Shown here in pieces: positions 8,453-16,879 of a stretch of DNA of 64,000 bases (the stretch's first letter is position 1; the number at the start of each line of letters is the position of its first letter). The notes beneath the pieces are model-generated. The model saw only the letters and a program-made list of their open reading frames with translations. It searched no databases and was not told the DNA's origin. The stretch is from Pantoea sp. SOD02. GTDB lineage: Bacteria; Pseudomonadota; Gammaproteobacteria; Enterobacterales; Enterobacteriaceae. The position numbers were made by a program, and so were the translations under genes. The stretch is taken from contig NZ_CP102605.1 in NCBI RefSeq assembly GCF_024707505.1, positions 682,001 through 746,000 on the forward strand, written 5' to 3'.

Positions 8453-9068
8453 CCTGTTAATTGAAAAACTCGGGCGCGAGATGCGGCCCGTTAAACCGCT
8501 GCGATCCACTGGCAGGCGTGTCTTCACATGGCTGCTACTGGCGTTACCTTGTGGCATCGCCGCCAGCTTTTTGGTACAGCGCAGTTTCACCGACTGGGCG
8601 CAGCCCGGCGCGTTGCAAGCGATCCTGCAGCTGGTGCTGGCGTTTATCCTCGGCACGCTTGCGATTCGTAGCGCTTTCAACATGAGCATCGCCGGACGCC
8701 GCAGTATCAGCTGGAAAGCGCTGCTGCCGATTGGCTTGCTGTGGCTCGGCATGAGCATCAGCCAGATTCCCGGAGAGGTGCCGATCGAACATGACAACGA
8801 CAGCGCGCGCTGCTTTACCTTTCTGCTAGTGGTGAGCACACCGATGATGGCGCTGATGATCGCCAGCCTGCGCCGCACCCGCGCACTGCATCCGGTGCGC
8901 AGCTTAGCGATGGCGGGCTTGGGCGTTTCCTGCATGGCAGTGACGCTGCTGGCGTTTTGTCATCCGGTGCATCTGCATCCGCTGGATTTTGTCATGCATC
9001 TGGCGGCGATAGTCACGATAGTGGCGATGATGGTACTGGTGGGGAAACGTTGGGTGACGTTGCGTTAA
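8439..9068 (+). CDS. NrsF (DUF1109)-type membrane anti-sigma factor
   Basis: This 209-residue protein has a short cytoplasmic N terminus (MTDHDLLIEKLGREMRPVKPL) and six hydrophobic segments, the layout of the DUF1109/NrsF family. In Caulobacter and relatives NrsF holds an ECF sigma factor at the membrane and releases it on oxidative or heavy-metal stress. Two cysteines (in SARCFTF and GVSCMAV) could be the sensing thiols. GGAG lies nine bases before the ATG at 8439. An ATG 12 bases upstream is in frame but lacks that spacing. Confidence 0.8.
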   Translation: MTDHDLLIEKLGREMRPVKPLRSTGRRVFTWLLLALPCGIAASFLVQRSFTDWAQPGALQAILQLVLAFILGTLAIRSAFNMSIAGRRSISWKALLPIGLLWLGMSISQIPGEVPIEHDNDSARCFTFLLVVSTPMMALMIASLRRTRALHPVRSLAMAGLGVSCMAVTLLAFCHPVHLHPLDFVMHLAAIVTIVAMMVLVGKRWVTLR

Positions 9069-9109
9069 ATACGGATTAAAACGGGGGATGTAGAATCCTA
9101 ATGCTCGTT

Positions 9110-9220
9110 AGTTAAGCGTGAATCGGTCGCCATGAATGGCGACCCTGCAATGGATTGGCGCGTTTTTCGTAGGGTGCGCATTCATGCGCACCTGCATACA
9201 TATCGAATTAATGCTTAACT
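9110..9220. repeat. Composite palindromic repeat with inverted AGTTAAGC ends; overlaps the dlgD stop
   Basis: This 111-bp unit begins AGTTAAGCGT and ends GCTTAACT, giving inverted 8-bp ends. Inside are GGTCGCCATGAATGGCGACC and GGTGCGCATTCATGCGCACC, separated by a linker with GGATTGGCGCGTTTTTCG. It is nearly identical to 5767-5878. Its right end forms the TAA stop of the convergent dlgD gene (9215-9217), so the element marks the gene border exactly. Confidence 0.85.
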
Positions 9221-10234
9221 GAGCGCCGCCAGTTGCTGGACGTCCTGCCAAACCCCATCATCAACCGGAATCCCTTCAACCCTATTACGCTCACGTGTCG
9301 CACGTTGGCGCTGACCGGGCCAGGTGACGTGATTGAATCCCTCCGCAACCTCAGATCCATTCACATACTGCTGAATAGTCTCAGTCAATTGATCGCTGAA
9401 ATCTCTGCCGCTGAGTTGCGCCGGGTCGAAGACCATAAAGATCTGGCTGGCTCCGGTGCAACTGCCTTGCTGGATAGTGTCAATTTCGGCGGTACAACTT
9501 CCGCCTGAAAGTAGAGCGGCCATCGCATCCAGCAAAATTGCCAGACCGGATCCTTTCCAGTAGCCCGTTGGCAGAATACGCATTGATTGCTCGATAGGCG
9601 CAGGATCGCTGGTCAAGTTTCCCTGCTGATCAAATCCGCCGGGATACGGCAGTTGTTCCCCGTTCAAACGCGTCACCTGCAGCTTGCCATATGAATACTG
9701 CGACATCGCCATATCCAGCACCAACGGCCCTTGCTTCCCGGGTACTGCCATCACAAACGGATTATTGCCGAGTCGGGTATTTTTACCGCCCCACGCAGGC
9801 ATGCAAGATTCGGTGTTGGTCCAGCAAATTGCGGCCATTCCCTGTTCTGCCGCACGCCATCCATAGGTGCCACCCCGCATCCAATGCGTCGTGTTACGCA
9901 TCGCTACCAGCCCCATGCCATGTTCACGCGCTAACTCAGTCGCGCGGTCAACGGCCAGAATGGCATTGGTAATGCCCGGCCCGCGCTGCCCATCCCACAC
10001 TTCCATCACGGCCAAACTCTTGACGCGCTCCGGTACGGCGTTCGCATCAACCCAACCTTTCTTCAAATAATCAACGAAGCGTGCGACCCGATTCAGGCCG
10101 TGCGACGGAATGCCGTCGCAACTGGTTTCGGTATGAATTCGCGCGCATAACGCAGCTTGTTTCGCCCCTAGTCCAGCGTTTAATAACGCCTGCTCAATCG
10201 TAGACTGCATAGTTTCAAAGGTGATGCGTGTCAT
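9215..10234 (-). CDS. dlgD: 2,3-diketo-L-gulonate reductase-like (Ldh2/YiaK family)
   Basis: This 339-residue NAD(P)-dependent enzyme of the malate/L-lactate dehydrogenase (Ldh2) superfamily closely follows remembered E. coli YiaK/DlgD. Shared segments include SHGLNRVARF with the catalytic histidine H45, NTTHWMRGGTYGWRAAEQG, SYGKLQVTRLNGEQLP and ILPTGYWKGSG. YiaK reduces 2,3-diketo-L-gulonate to 3-keto-L-gulonate in ascorbate or related sugar-acid breakdown. The gene overlaps the upstream symporter gene by 20 bases, so uptake and reduction are coupled. The C terminus extends a few residues into a repeat that supplies the stop codon. No other yia-type genes flank it, so the physiological substrate could differ. 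Confidence 0.85.
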   Translation of the reverse strand: MTRITFETMQSTIEQALLNAGLGAKQAALCARIHTETSCDGIPSHGLNRVARFVDYLKKGWVDANAVPERVKSLAVMEVWDGQRGPGITNAILAVDRATELAREHGMGLVAMRNTTHWMRGGTYGWRAAEQGMAAICWTNTESCMPAWGGKNTRLGNNPFVMAVPGKQGPLVLDMAMSQYSYGKLQVTRLNGEQLPYPGGFDQQGNLTSDPAPIEQSMRILPTGYWKGSGLAILLDAMAALLSGGSCTAEIDTIQQGSCTGASQIFMVFDPAQLSGRDFSDQLTETIQQYVNGSEVAEGFNHVTWPGQRQRATRERNRVEGIPVDDGVWQDVQQLAALS

Positions 10235-11780
10235 GTTGCTGGTTTCCTTTAGCAGTAAGATTTTCTGCGCGTGGATCGATGCGCTTCATAATGTCGTTTT
10301 TGCCCCATAAACTGGCCCACGGCCAGCCGGTTAGTCTTTCTGCAACCGCGCGCGTCTCTGCGGAGGCTTCGGCGGGATTTCCGCCCGCATGGCGGCGCTG
10401 AATCTCAGCAATCAGCAGCGCGTGATTGTGGCGGTTCAAACTAAAACCACGGGCGCTAAACAGTCCGACAGTCAGGAAAATTAGCGCACCAATGCCGAAT
10501 ACCAGCGCGATGCCGTGAATGGCTTCGGGAGGCTGACTTACTGCACCTTTACCTGCAAAACCATAGGATTGCAGTACCAGCCCGACAATAAATAGCGCTA
10601 CTGCCTGCACAGCTTTACGCACGAAGGTCATCACGCCAGCAAAGATGCCCTCACGACGCTGGCCGGTTAGCATTTCATCGACGTCCGGAATAAAGCTGTA
10701 GATATTCCAGCACACGTACTGGGTACCTGATCGCCCCATTCCCATAACAATCGCTGCGCCCCAAACCATCCACATCTCCGCGCTAATGCCAAACGCATAG
10801 AAGCTGATGAACAGCGCCACGCTGATGAGCATCAAATACTGCGCAAGCTTGTAGGCCGCGCCATTACCAATGTGAATACAGAAAGGGATCCAGGCAGCGA
10901 TGCAGAAGAATTGCACCACCGACATAAAGGTCATGCTGTTGGCGGCATCAATGGCGCTGTGACCCAGCACAAAAATGATGTAATACGCCAACACTGCGCC
11001 AAGCACATCAAGCGCCACATAAGCCCCGAGATACATGCCAACGTGTTGACGGAAGGTGCGCACCTGGAAAGTTGAGAGCAGCGAACGGAACAGCGCTTTC
11101 ATGTCACGTTTGAACTCAACCGGCGCGGGCTTCTCGGTGATCTCGATGGCGCGTTCCCAGGTGAAGAAGTAAAGCCCAAAAATTACGATGGCGAACAGCG
11201 TGGCAAAGATGACTGCCATATACAGGAACGATGAGGAGGCATTATCACCCAGCACTGCAATAATTGCGCCCGGCAGCCAGGCGGCAAGAATGCCGGCTCC
11301 CATTGAGAAGAACATGCGCACGCCAGTCAGACGTGAGCGCACGTGGAAATCGTGAGCCATTTCCGCCGCAAGGGTTTCGTAAGGTACGATGACCAGCGTG
11401 TAGCAGGCATAAAAAAGGATGTAAGTAGCGAGATAGTAGGCAAACCCCATGTCGCTGACCCACATGATGATGTAACTGAAAAACACCAGCGGTGCGCCAA
11501 TCAGGAAGAAAAAGCCGCGACGACCGAAACGCTGCCCAAGCCGATTACGCCAGAAGTTGTCGGTCACGTAGCCCATCAGCGGATCAAAAAATGCATCTAG
11601 CAAGCGCGCAAAAGCAATAACTGCACCTGCTTCTGCTGGGCTTAATCCGCCATAGGTGGTGTAGAAATACATCAGCCACAGGCCAAGAATCGTAAAACTT
11701 CCGCCACCAAAAACATCGCCGCCGCCATAGGCCAGCATGTTTCTTAATTTGATAGGTTTCTCTTCCGAACGGTTAATCAT
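10215..11780 (-). CDS. GPH-family (MelB-like) sugar or sugar-acid:cation symporter
   Basis: This 521-residue protein has about 12 hydrophobic segments and the MelB/UidB/YicJ features of the glycoside-pentoside-hexuronide family. These include LMYFYTTYGGLSPAEAGAV in helix 1 and DAFFDPLMGYVTDNFWRNRLGQRFGRRG after helix 2 (read in two pieces). The long C-terminal tail is cytoplasmic. The ATG at 11780 has AAGGTG eight bases upstream; GTG at 11789 is possible. It is the first gene of a two-gene unit with dlgD, so it probably imports the compound that DlgD reduces or its precursor. Confidence 0.82.
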   Translation of the reverse strand: MINRSEEKPIKLRNMLAYGGGDVFGGGSFTILGLWLMYFYTTYGGLSPAEAGAVIAFARLLDAFFDPLMGYVTDNFWRNRLGQRFGRRGFFFLIGAPLVFFSYIIMWVSDMGFAYYLATYILFYACYTLVIVPYETLAAEMAHDFHVRSRLTGVRMFFSMGAGILAAWLPGAIIAVLGDNASSSFLYMAVIFATLFAIVIFGLYFFTWERAIEITEKPAPVEFKRDMKALFRSLLSTFQVRTFRQHVGMYLGAYVALDVLGAVLAYYIIFVLGHSAIDAANSMTFMSVVQFFCIAAWIPFCIHIGNGAAYKLAQYLMLISVALFISFYAFGISAEMWMVWGAAIVMGMGRSGTQYVCWNIYSFIPDVDEMLTGQRREGIFAGVMTFVRKAVQAVALFIVGLVLQSYGFAGKGAVSQPPEAIHGIALVFGIGALIFLTVGLFSARGFSLNRHNHALLIAEIQRRHAGGNPAEASAETRAVAERLTGWPWASLWGKNDIMKRIDPRAENLTAKGNQQHDTHHL

Positions 11781-12070
11781 CAGCAGCACCTTGTCAGGAG
11801 TTATGTCTTAAGGATTGACCCTTGACTAACTGCCATACAAGAATGTTTCGAATGTTTTGTGAGGGCTGACAAAATTTCAGCGGATCGATTCGACTAAATT
11901 GTGACCGGCAAGACGTTTCTGAAATACTGATGGAAATACAGGGTAACGAAGGAATGGATTCAATTTACCAACAAAAACTAATCGTAATGACTTGCTTCAG
12001 GTTGTAAATGTTTCGCTTCTAAACTATACAATAATAGCAACTCAACTTTCTCTCTAACCCAAGGATCAGT

Positions 12071-12340
12071 ATGAAAAAGTTAATTTTAGGCTTAGTCGTA
12101 AGCGCTTTATCATTCAGCTCATTTGCCGCGCAACTGATGACCAAGGTCGAGTTTGAAAAAGTAAAAGATCAGTATGTCGAGGTTGGCAACATTTCCACTT
12201 CAGGGGAAATGGATGCCGCCAGTGCCAAAGAAGAGCTGTCTAAAATGGCAGATGAGAAAGGCGGCGACATCTATATCGTGACGTCCGCGAATACCAATAA
12301 CAAAATTTATGGTACTGCAATCGTCTACAAGAAAAAGTAA
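12071..12340 (+). CDS. DUF1471 (YdgH/BhsA/McbA)-type small periplasmic protein
   Basis: This 89-residue protein has a clear signal peptide (residues 1-19, ending SFAA). It is followed by a domain with GNISTSGEMDAASAKEELSKMADEKGGD and a final strand IYGTAIVYKKK, the DUF1471 pattern. Such proteins accumulate under envelope, acid or oxidative stress and affect biofilm formation; which role applies here is unknown. AAGGATCAGT precedes the ATG. A strong terminator follows at 12349-12390, so it is monocistronic. Confidence 0.85.
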   Translation: MKKLILGLVVSALSFSSFAAQLMTKVEFEKVKDQYVEVGNISTSGEMDAASAKEELSKMADEKGGDIYIVTSANTNNKIYGTAIVYKKK

Positions 12341-12348
12341 TTGCAAAA

Positions 12349-12390
12349 ACTGCCTCAGCATGAATATGACTTATGCTGAGGCAGTCGTTT
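12349..12390 (+). terminator. Rho-independent terminator after the DUF1471 gene
   Basis: A perfect 13-bp stem (ACTGCCTCAGCAT pairing with ATGCTGAGGCAGT) with an 11-base loop is followed by CGTTTTC. It starts nine bases after the stop codon. Confidence 0.85.
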
Positions 12391-12410
12391 TCAAATGCAA
12401 TAACCTTGAC

Positions 12411-12449
12411 GTAGGGTCGCCATTCATGGCGACCGATACATGCTTAACT
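12411..12449. repeat. Single palindromic repeat with GCTTAACT end
   Basis: GTAGGGTCGCCATTCATGGCGACC is followed by GATACATGCTTAACT. It is one palindrome of the family plus the terminal motif seen on composite copies, located between two convergent genes. Confidence 0.8.
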
Positions 12450-12476
12450 GAAAAACATTAAATCATCTCTGTTTTA

Positions 12477-13613
12477 TTAATGATCAAGATACAGATAATG
12501 AACCCAGCTGGTCATGCGGAGCAATACTTTACGCATCACTGAAACATGGGAAAAGTGATCGGAATAAACAGCAACCTGCGCAAAAATACCATCCGGCAAC
12601 GCATCGACTGCCGCATCAGGATCCAATTCAACCACTGCCAGCACGCCATCCGAACCGGGATCAATGGTTAAAGATTGCAAGGTTCCCTGAGCCTGATAAG
12701 TACCGCCCGAAACCACCGGAATAATTCTCAGCAGTTTTGCGCTGAATACTTGCCCTGGTAGCGCATTAAATACCACTTCCGCTTCGTCACCGGGCGTTAA
12801 ACGCAATAACGAATTTTGTCGAAACTGTGCAATAACCTGACGCTTCTGTTCGGGTATAAAAATCATCACTGGCCGCAATGGCAATGAAGATGCGAAAGAA
12901 CCGGGACGAATTAACACCTGCGTTACGTATCCATCACTCGGCGCACGAATAATCGTTTGATCAAGGTTATATTGCGCCTCAGCTAACTGAGCTCTCAGGC
13001 TGACAATCTGCGATTGCTCACCGCCAACCATGCTATCCAATTGGCTTTTTATCTGCCTTTGTTCAGCAACTGATCCTTTTACCAAAGCATCCTGCGCGAG
13101 ATAGTTTTGCCTTGCATCATCAATATCTTTTTCAGAAAACGGATTTACGCGGGCTTTACTGCCGGAAAGATAACGCTGGTAATTTTTGTATAACCGATCT
13201 CTTTCAGCACTCACATTTGAGGTATTCGCCAGGGACTCCTCTAATTGCCCACGTAACACCTGAATATTATGGATGGCAGTGACGAGGTCAGCATTCAACC
13301 TGTCGACGCGCGCTTTAAACAAGGTTTGATCAAGGCGGAAAAGCATATCCCCCTTTTTAATCCGCATATTTTGTTTGTCAGTGACTTCGGTGACAATACC
13401 GGTCACTTGCGGTGTCACAGGGATGGCGATAACGGCTTTTTGTGCCAGCGAAGTATAGGGATGATTATAATTCATTAACAATATCAGGCCGCTGACCAGC
13501 ACAATACCGCCTAATGCTGCTGTTGGGACTGTCCATTTATTTACCGGTATTCTGAATATTTTGAAAACGGCCCATGCCAGAGCGACATAGGTCAATATAA
13601 TCAGTAAGTCCAT
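12477..13613 (-). CDS. yiaV: HlyD-family membrane-fusion protein YiaV
   Basis: This 378-residue protein has an N-terminal membrane anchor (residues 1-50, with [18 protein letters not shown]). Then come a biotinyl-lipoyl-like half ([18 protein letters not shown]), a coiled-coil hairpin, and the returning half ([20 protein letters not shown]). Length and ending ([16 protein letters not shown]) match remembered E. coli YiaV. It would join an inner-membrane exporter to the periplasm, but no exporter gene is adjacent except the DUF3302 protein upstream. AAAGGGGTGAC precedes the ATG and overlaps the yiaW stop, so the two are co-translated. Confidence 0.9.
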   Translation of the reverse strand: MDLLIILTYVALAWAVFKIFRIPVNKWTVPTAALGGIVLVSGLILLMNYNHPYTSLAQKAVIAIPVTPQVTGIVTEVTDKQNMRIKKGDMLFRLDQTLFKARVDRLNADLVTAIHNIQVLRGQLEESLANTSNVSAERDRLYKNYQRYLSGSKARVNPFSEKDIDDARQNYLAQDALVKGSVAEQRQIKSQLDSMVGGEQSQIVSLRAQLAEAQYNLDQTIIRAPSDGYVTQVLIRPGSFASSLPLRPVMIFIPEQKRQVIAQFRQNSLLRLTPGDEAEVVFNALPGQVFSAKLLRIIPVVSGGTYQAQGTLQSLTIDPGSDGVLAVVELDPDAAVDALPDGIFAQVAVYSDHFSHVSVMRKVLLRMTSWVHYLYLDH

Positions 13614-13616
13614 ATG

Positions 13617-13931
13617 TCACCCCTTTGGAGAATCCCGGTCTGCCGTCACTTTTTGTTCCAACGCCGTTATACGTTGTTCCAGTGACGCGTTCCCACCTTC
13701 CATTCCCCAGCCTCGATCTGGCCGGTAAAGCGTGGCCCAAATCCATAAAAACGGCCATAAGACGTGGAGTGTAAACAGGCTAACCCAACCCGCGACGTGT
13801 ATTGCATCCGCGTGCGGATGATTACGTGATTTTGCAATGAGATAAGGGATATCGTGGAGCACAATTATCCCGTAAAAGATGACAAGAAAAACAAACACCA
13901 AAACCCCAAGTGCAAAGTAGTTAAGAAACAT
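13617..13931 (-). CDS. yiaW: DUF3302 inner-membrane protein YiaW
   Basis: This 104-residue protein has two hydrophobic segments (residues about 4-26 and 49-66) and the DUF3302 signature HDIPYLIAKSRNHPHADAIH. A short C-terminal coiled coil (SLEQRITALEQKVTAD) follows. It aligns with remembered E. coli YiaW. It is the first gene of the yiaW-yiaV pair, three bases apart. The pair resembles a minimal efflux or envelope-adaptor system; the biochemical role is not known. Confidence 0.88.
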   Translation of the reverse strand: MFLNYFALGVLVFVFLVIFYGIIVLHDIPYLIAKSRNHPHADAIHVAGWVSLFTLHVLWPFLWIWATLYRPDRGWGMEGGNASLEQRITALEQKVTADRDSPKG

Positions 13932-14052
13932 ACCAGCCTCGAATTTAAGAGATGCGTAGGATCAATATAGACCGCATTATTTTTCCTGAACATTTAATTA
14001 GAAAAATAAATTATTCAGCGCTCAAAATAAATAGCAGACTATGGATTTAACG

Positions 14053-14077
14053 TGTACAAGATAATTTATATTGTACA
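14053..14077. promoter_or_regulatory. Inverted repeat TGTACAA-N11-TTGTACA upstream of yiaW
   Basis: Perfect 7-bp arms separated by 11 AT-rich bases lie in the 470-bp gap 13932-14401, which is otherwise very AT-rich and non-coding apart from a repeat at its right end. It could be an operator for yiaW-yiaV, whose start is about 120 bp away. Evidence is symmetry only. Confidence 0.35.
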
Positions 14078-14270
14078 ACTTAAACTGCAAAAGTGAGGAT
14101 AGTGATGATAGGAATAAAATCAGTTGAATGAGCATGTTAATGAATAAAAAATCATTAATTACTTATAGGGATATAAACTAATCATAGGCAGGATGTGACT
14201 TACGTTATTTATATTTTCACCTCAACGCGTTTAGCGCAGGCTTTGCGATCAATACCGGATGTTATGTATA

Positions 14271-14355
14271 TAGGTGCGCATGAATGCGCACCCTACGAAA
14301 AACGCGCCAATCCTTTGTAGGGTCGCCATTCATGGCGACCATTTTACGCTTAACT
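14271..14355. repeat. Composite palindromic repeat, inverted orientation
   Basis: GGTGCGCATGAATGCGCACC and GGTCGCCATTCATGGCGACC flank the linker CCTACGAAAAACGCGCCAATCC, followed by ACGCTTAACT. It is the reverse complement of the 9110-9220 unit with its other terminal motif lost. Confidence 0.82.
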
Positions 14356-14401
14356 AACGTGCATTCGGCCCGGCAAGCCGCCATTTTCTATCAACCGAAC
14401 G

Positions 14402-15469
14402 TTACTGCGGAATCACCTTCTCCGCTTTCAAACGATCAAACAGCTGAGTGAATGAATCGAGCGTTGAACGATAACCGGTGAAGCCCGCTTTGCGGCTCTT
14501 GCTCATGTCAGTGAAGGCTTCCATCGGACGGCCCAAATCTGCATCGGTGTGCCACCAGGATGCCAGTTTAGTGATATCGGCCTCACGCAACTGATAACGC
14601 GCCGCCACTTCGCGCCACGCTTCAGCGGCATCCTGCATGCGCCCTTCCAGCGGCATCATCTGCGTCGGATACGCTGCTGCTTCCACGCCAAAATAGGCCG
14701 CCAGACGTGGCCACAGCCAGTTCCAGCGGAACACATCGCCGTTCACCGCGTTGAAATCCTGATTGGCCGCTTCTGCCGCCGTGGCGGCCCACAGCAGCTG
14801 TTCCGCCAGTAAACCGGCATCGGTGACATCGGACACACCATTCCACTGCTCGGGCGAACCTGGGAAGATAAACGGCAAACCTTGCTCGCGGCACAGCGTG
14901 GCGTACACCGCCAGCGTCTGGCCCATATTCATCGCGTTACCCAGCGCAAAACCGACGATGGAGTGCGGGCGGTGCACGCTCCAGCGATAGCCATATTTCT
15001 CCGCACCGGCAAACACTTCGTCTTCCTGCGCGTAATAGAAGTTATCGACCGGCTGACGTCCCTGCTCTTCGCGGAATGGCGTCACCGGCACTGCGCCTTT
15101 GCCATAGGCTTCGAATGGGCCGAGATAATGCTTCAGGCCGGTCACCAGCGCCACATGCGCGCCATTCTGACGCTCACCCAGCGCTTCAATCACGTTACGC
15201 ACCATGCCGCCATTCACGCGGATATTCTCTTTCTCATTTTCCTGACGCGACCAAACGCTGAAGAACAGCGCATCCGGCTTCTCTTGCGCCAGCGCGGCAC
15301 GCACCGCGTCGGCATCCGTCAGATCGGCGGTCAGGCTGCGGCAACCTTCAGGCACAGCGCCACGTCCGCGTGATAAACCGCTCACCTGCCAACCTTCGCG
15401 CTGCAATTTTTCTGCCAGCGCACGTCCAATCACGCCGCTGATGCCAACAATCAATGCCTGCTTTTGCAT
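14402..15469 (-). CDS. PRISE-type SDR oxidoreductase (progesterone 5-beta-reductase/iridoid synthase-like)
   Basis: This 355-residue NAD(P)-dependent extended SDR has the nucleotide-binding motif GISGVIG at residues 9-15. TGLKHYLGPF (K113) and NFYYAQED (Y145/Y146) are the Lys and Tyr motifs that define the PRISE group. These enzymes reduce the double bond of enones or 1,4-dicarbonyls; plant members act on steroids and iridoids. Bacterial substrates are mostly unknown and reactive enone detoxification is plausible. A LysR gene diverges 100 bases away with a perfect inverted repeat between, indicating dedicated control. Confidence 0.8.
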   Translation of the reverse strand: MQKQALIVGISGVIGRALAEKLQREGWQVSGLSRGRGAVPEGCRSLTADLTDADAVRAALAQEKPDALFFSVWSRQENEKENIRVNGGMVRNVIEALGERQNGAHVALVTGLKHYLGPFEAYGKGAVPVTPFREEQGRQPVDNFYYAQEDEVFAGAEKYGYRWSVHRPHSIVGFALGNAMNMGQTLAVYATLCREQGLPFIFPGSPEQWNGVSDVTDAGLLAEQLLWAATAAEAANQDFNAVNGDVFRWNWLWPRLAAYFGVEAAAYPTQMMPLEGRMQDAAEAWREVAARYQLREADITKLASWWHTDADLGRPMEAFTDMSKSRKAGFTGYRSTLDSFTQLFDRLKAEKVIPQ

Positions 15470-15500
15470 TTCAATTCTCCTCAGTTTCAGTAATGATGAG

Positions 15501-15517
15501 TTTAATTGAGAATTAAA
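15501..15517. promoter_or_regulatory. LysR-type operator between PRISE reductase and its regulator
   Basis: TTTAATT-GAG-AATTAAA is a perfect 7-bp inverted repeat in the 100-bp divergent gap, containing the T-N11-A pattern LysR proteins bind. Its position, 32 bp from the reductase start and 53 bp from the LysR start, suits control of both. Confidence 0.55.
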
Positions 15518-15569
15518 TTCCCATCTCTGGCATTAATTCACGGCATTCACAACCTGAGTTCACGAATCC

Positions 15570-16472
15570 ATGCACGATCAGCGCCTGAAAGATATCGTTC
15601 CCTTTGTTGCCAGCGTCGAGAGCGGCAGCTTTGCCGCCGCCGCTGAGCGCTTGCATCTCACCGGTTCGGCAGTAAGCAAAAGCGTCACGCGGCTGGAAAC
15701 CCGTCTCGGCTCACGGCTGCTGGAGCGCACCACCCGCAGCCTGAAACTCACCGATGCCGGTAACGCCTATTACCAAACCTGTTTACGCATTATGGAGGAG
15801 CTGACAGAAGCCGAAGCGGTGCTGGCGGCGCAGCGCACCATTCCTTCCGGGCGCTTACGCTTAGCGGTGCCGAACACCTATGGACGTCTTGGCGTGATGC
15901 CGCTGCTGATTCCGTTTTGCCGCCAGCATCCGGATGTAGAGCTCAATCTGACGTTTTCGGACCGCTTTATCGATCTGTTTGATGAAGGGATTGATGTTGC
16001 GGTGCGCATTGGTGGCTCACCGGACCTGCCCGCCTCGCTGGGCTGTCGTCAGATGGGCCGCGAACGCATGGTGTTTTGCGCGTCACCGGATTATCTGGCG
16101 CGCGTGGGTCGGCCCAACAGCGAAGCCGAATTGTTGCAGCATCAGGCGATCATGTATGAACGCGTCGATGGCAGCACCAAGCCGTGGCTGTTTACTACGG
16201 AAGATGGCTATCCGCACTGGCGTAACCTGCCGCACCGCATGGCGCTGGGTGATGTGGATGCGCAGATGCAGGCGCTGTGTGCCGGATTGGGCGTGGCGCA
16301 GATGCCATCGTGGCTGGTACGTGAACCGCTGGCGCGCGGCGAGCTGGAGATTATTCTGCCCGAGCAGCAGCCGGACGGTTTGGCCTTAACGCTGATCTGG
16401 CCGCGTCGCAAGCAGCTGCTACCGAAGGTGGATGCGCTGCTGGCGGCGTTGGAGGGATTACAGATCCGGTAG
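15570..16472 (+). CDS. LysR-family regulator of the PRISE reductase
   Basis: This 300-residue LysR protein has an N-terminal winged helix (residues 1-60, with SGSFAAAAERLHLTGSAVSKSVTRLE). The effector domain starts near residue 90 (SGRLRLAVPNTYGRLGVMPLL). It belongs to the large CrgA/DsdC-like group common in enterobacteria. It diverges from the reductase gene, so it likely activates that gene in response to its substrate. No motif identifies the effector. Confidence 0.87.
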   Translation: MHDQRLKDIVPFVASVESGSFAAAAERLHLTGSAVSKSVTRLETRLGSRLLERTTRSLKLTDAGNAYYQTCLRIMEELTEAEAVLAAQRTIPSGRLRLAVPNTYGRLGVMPLLIPFCRQHPDVELNLTFSDRFIDLFDEGIDVAVRIGGSPDLPASLGCRQMGRERMVFCASPDYLARVGRPNSEAELLQHQAIMYERVDGSTKPWLFTTEDGYPHWRNLPHRMALGDVDAQMQALCAGLGVAQMPSWLVREPLARGELEIILPEQQPDGLALTLIWPRRKQLLPKVDALLAALEGLQIR

Positions 16473-16490
16473 ATTCCAAACACGCTTTAA

Positions 16491-16515
16491 GGTCGCCATG
16501 AATGGCGCCCCTACG
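16491..16515. repeat. Single palindromic repeat
   Basis: GGTCGCCATGAATGGCGCCCCTACG is an imperfect copy of the palindromic family, 18 bases after the LysR stop. Confidence 0.75.
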
Positions 16516-16554
16516 GGATTTGTAGCGATGGTGAGTCAGGAAAATGCATAGTTG

Positions 16555-16800
16555 CTGCAGCGCGGGTGTTGAGGCGACATCCTAACCCGCTGAGCGAATG
16601 AGGGATTCCAGGGCGAGCCGCATGGATGCGGCGAGAGGTGGCGCTGAGCAGGAGCGAATCGACACCGGTCCGTCAGGAATCGTGAATGAGTGAAGGTACC
16701 GCGAAGCGGCGGGTTGGGCTGGCGCAGGGCCCGGGAGTGCAGAGGGCGTGGCCAGACGCCCTCTGCTCGGTCGCCGCACCAGGGTACTGCAACTGCCTCA
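16555..16800. repeat. GC-rich structured non-coding element
   Basis: This stretch differs from the surrounding gap in having several hairpins. GCCGCAT-GG-ATGCGGC lies at 16617-16632, and GCAGAGGGCGT-GGCCAG-ACGCCCTCTGC (11-bp arms) at 16739-16766. CCGCGAAGCGGCGGGTTGGGCTGGCGC also folds. Short open frames cross it on both strands but look like by-products of the structure. It resembles larger dispersed intergenic elements of enterobacteria, though I see only one copy here. The 407-bp gap 16473-16879 holds this element between two palindromic repeats and nothing else. Confidence 0.5.
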
Positions 16801-16827
16801 GCAAATGGCGAATGAAAGTCGCTCTGC

Positions 16828-16863
16828 GCTTAACTGAGCGGCATTATGCCATTCATGGCGACC
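16828..16863. repeat. Palindromic repeat with GCTTAACTGAGCG end
   Basis: GCTTAACTGAGCGGCATTATGCCATTCATGGCGACC matches the segment after 5871, with a degenerate palindrome. It lies just downstream of the metI-like stop. Confidence 0.7.
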
Positions 16864-16879
16864 AGCCCAAACACCGCAC

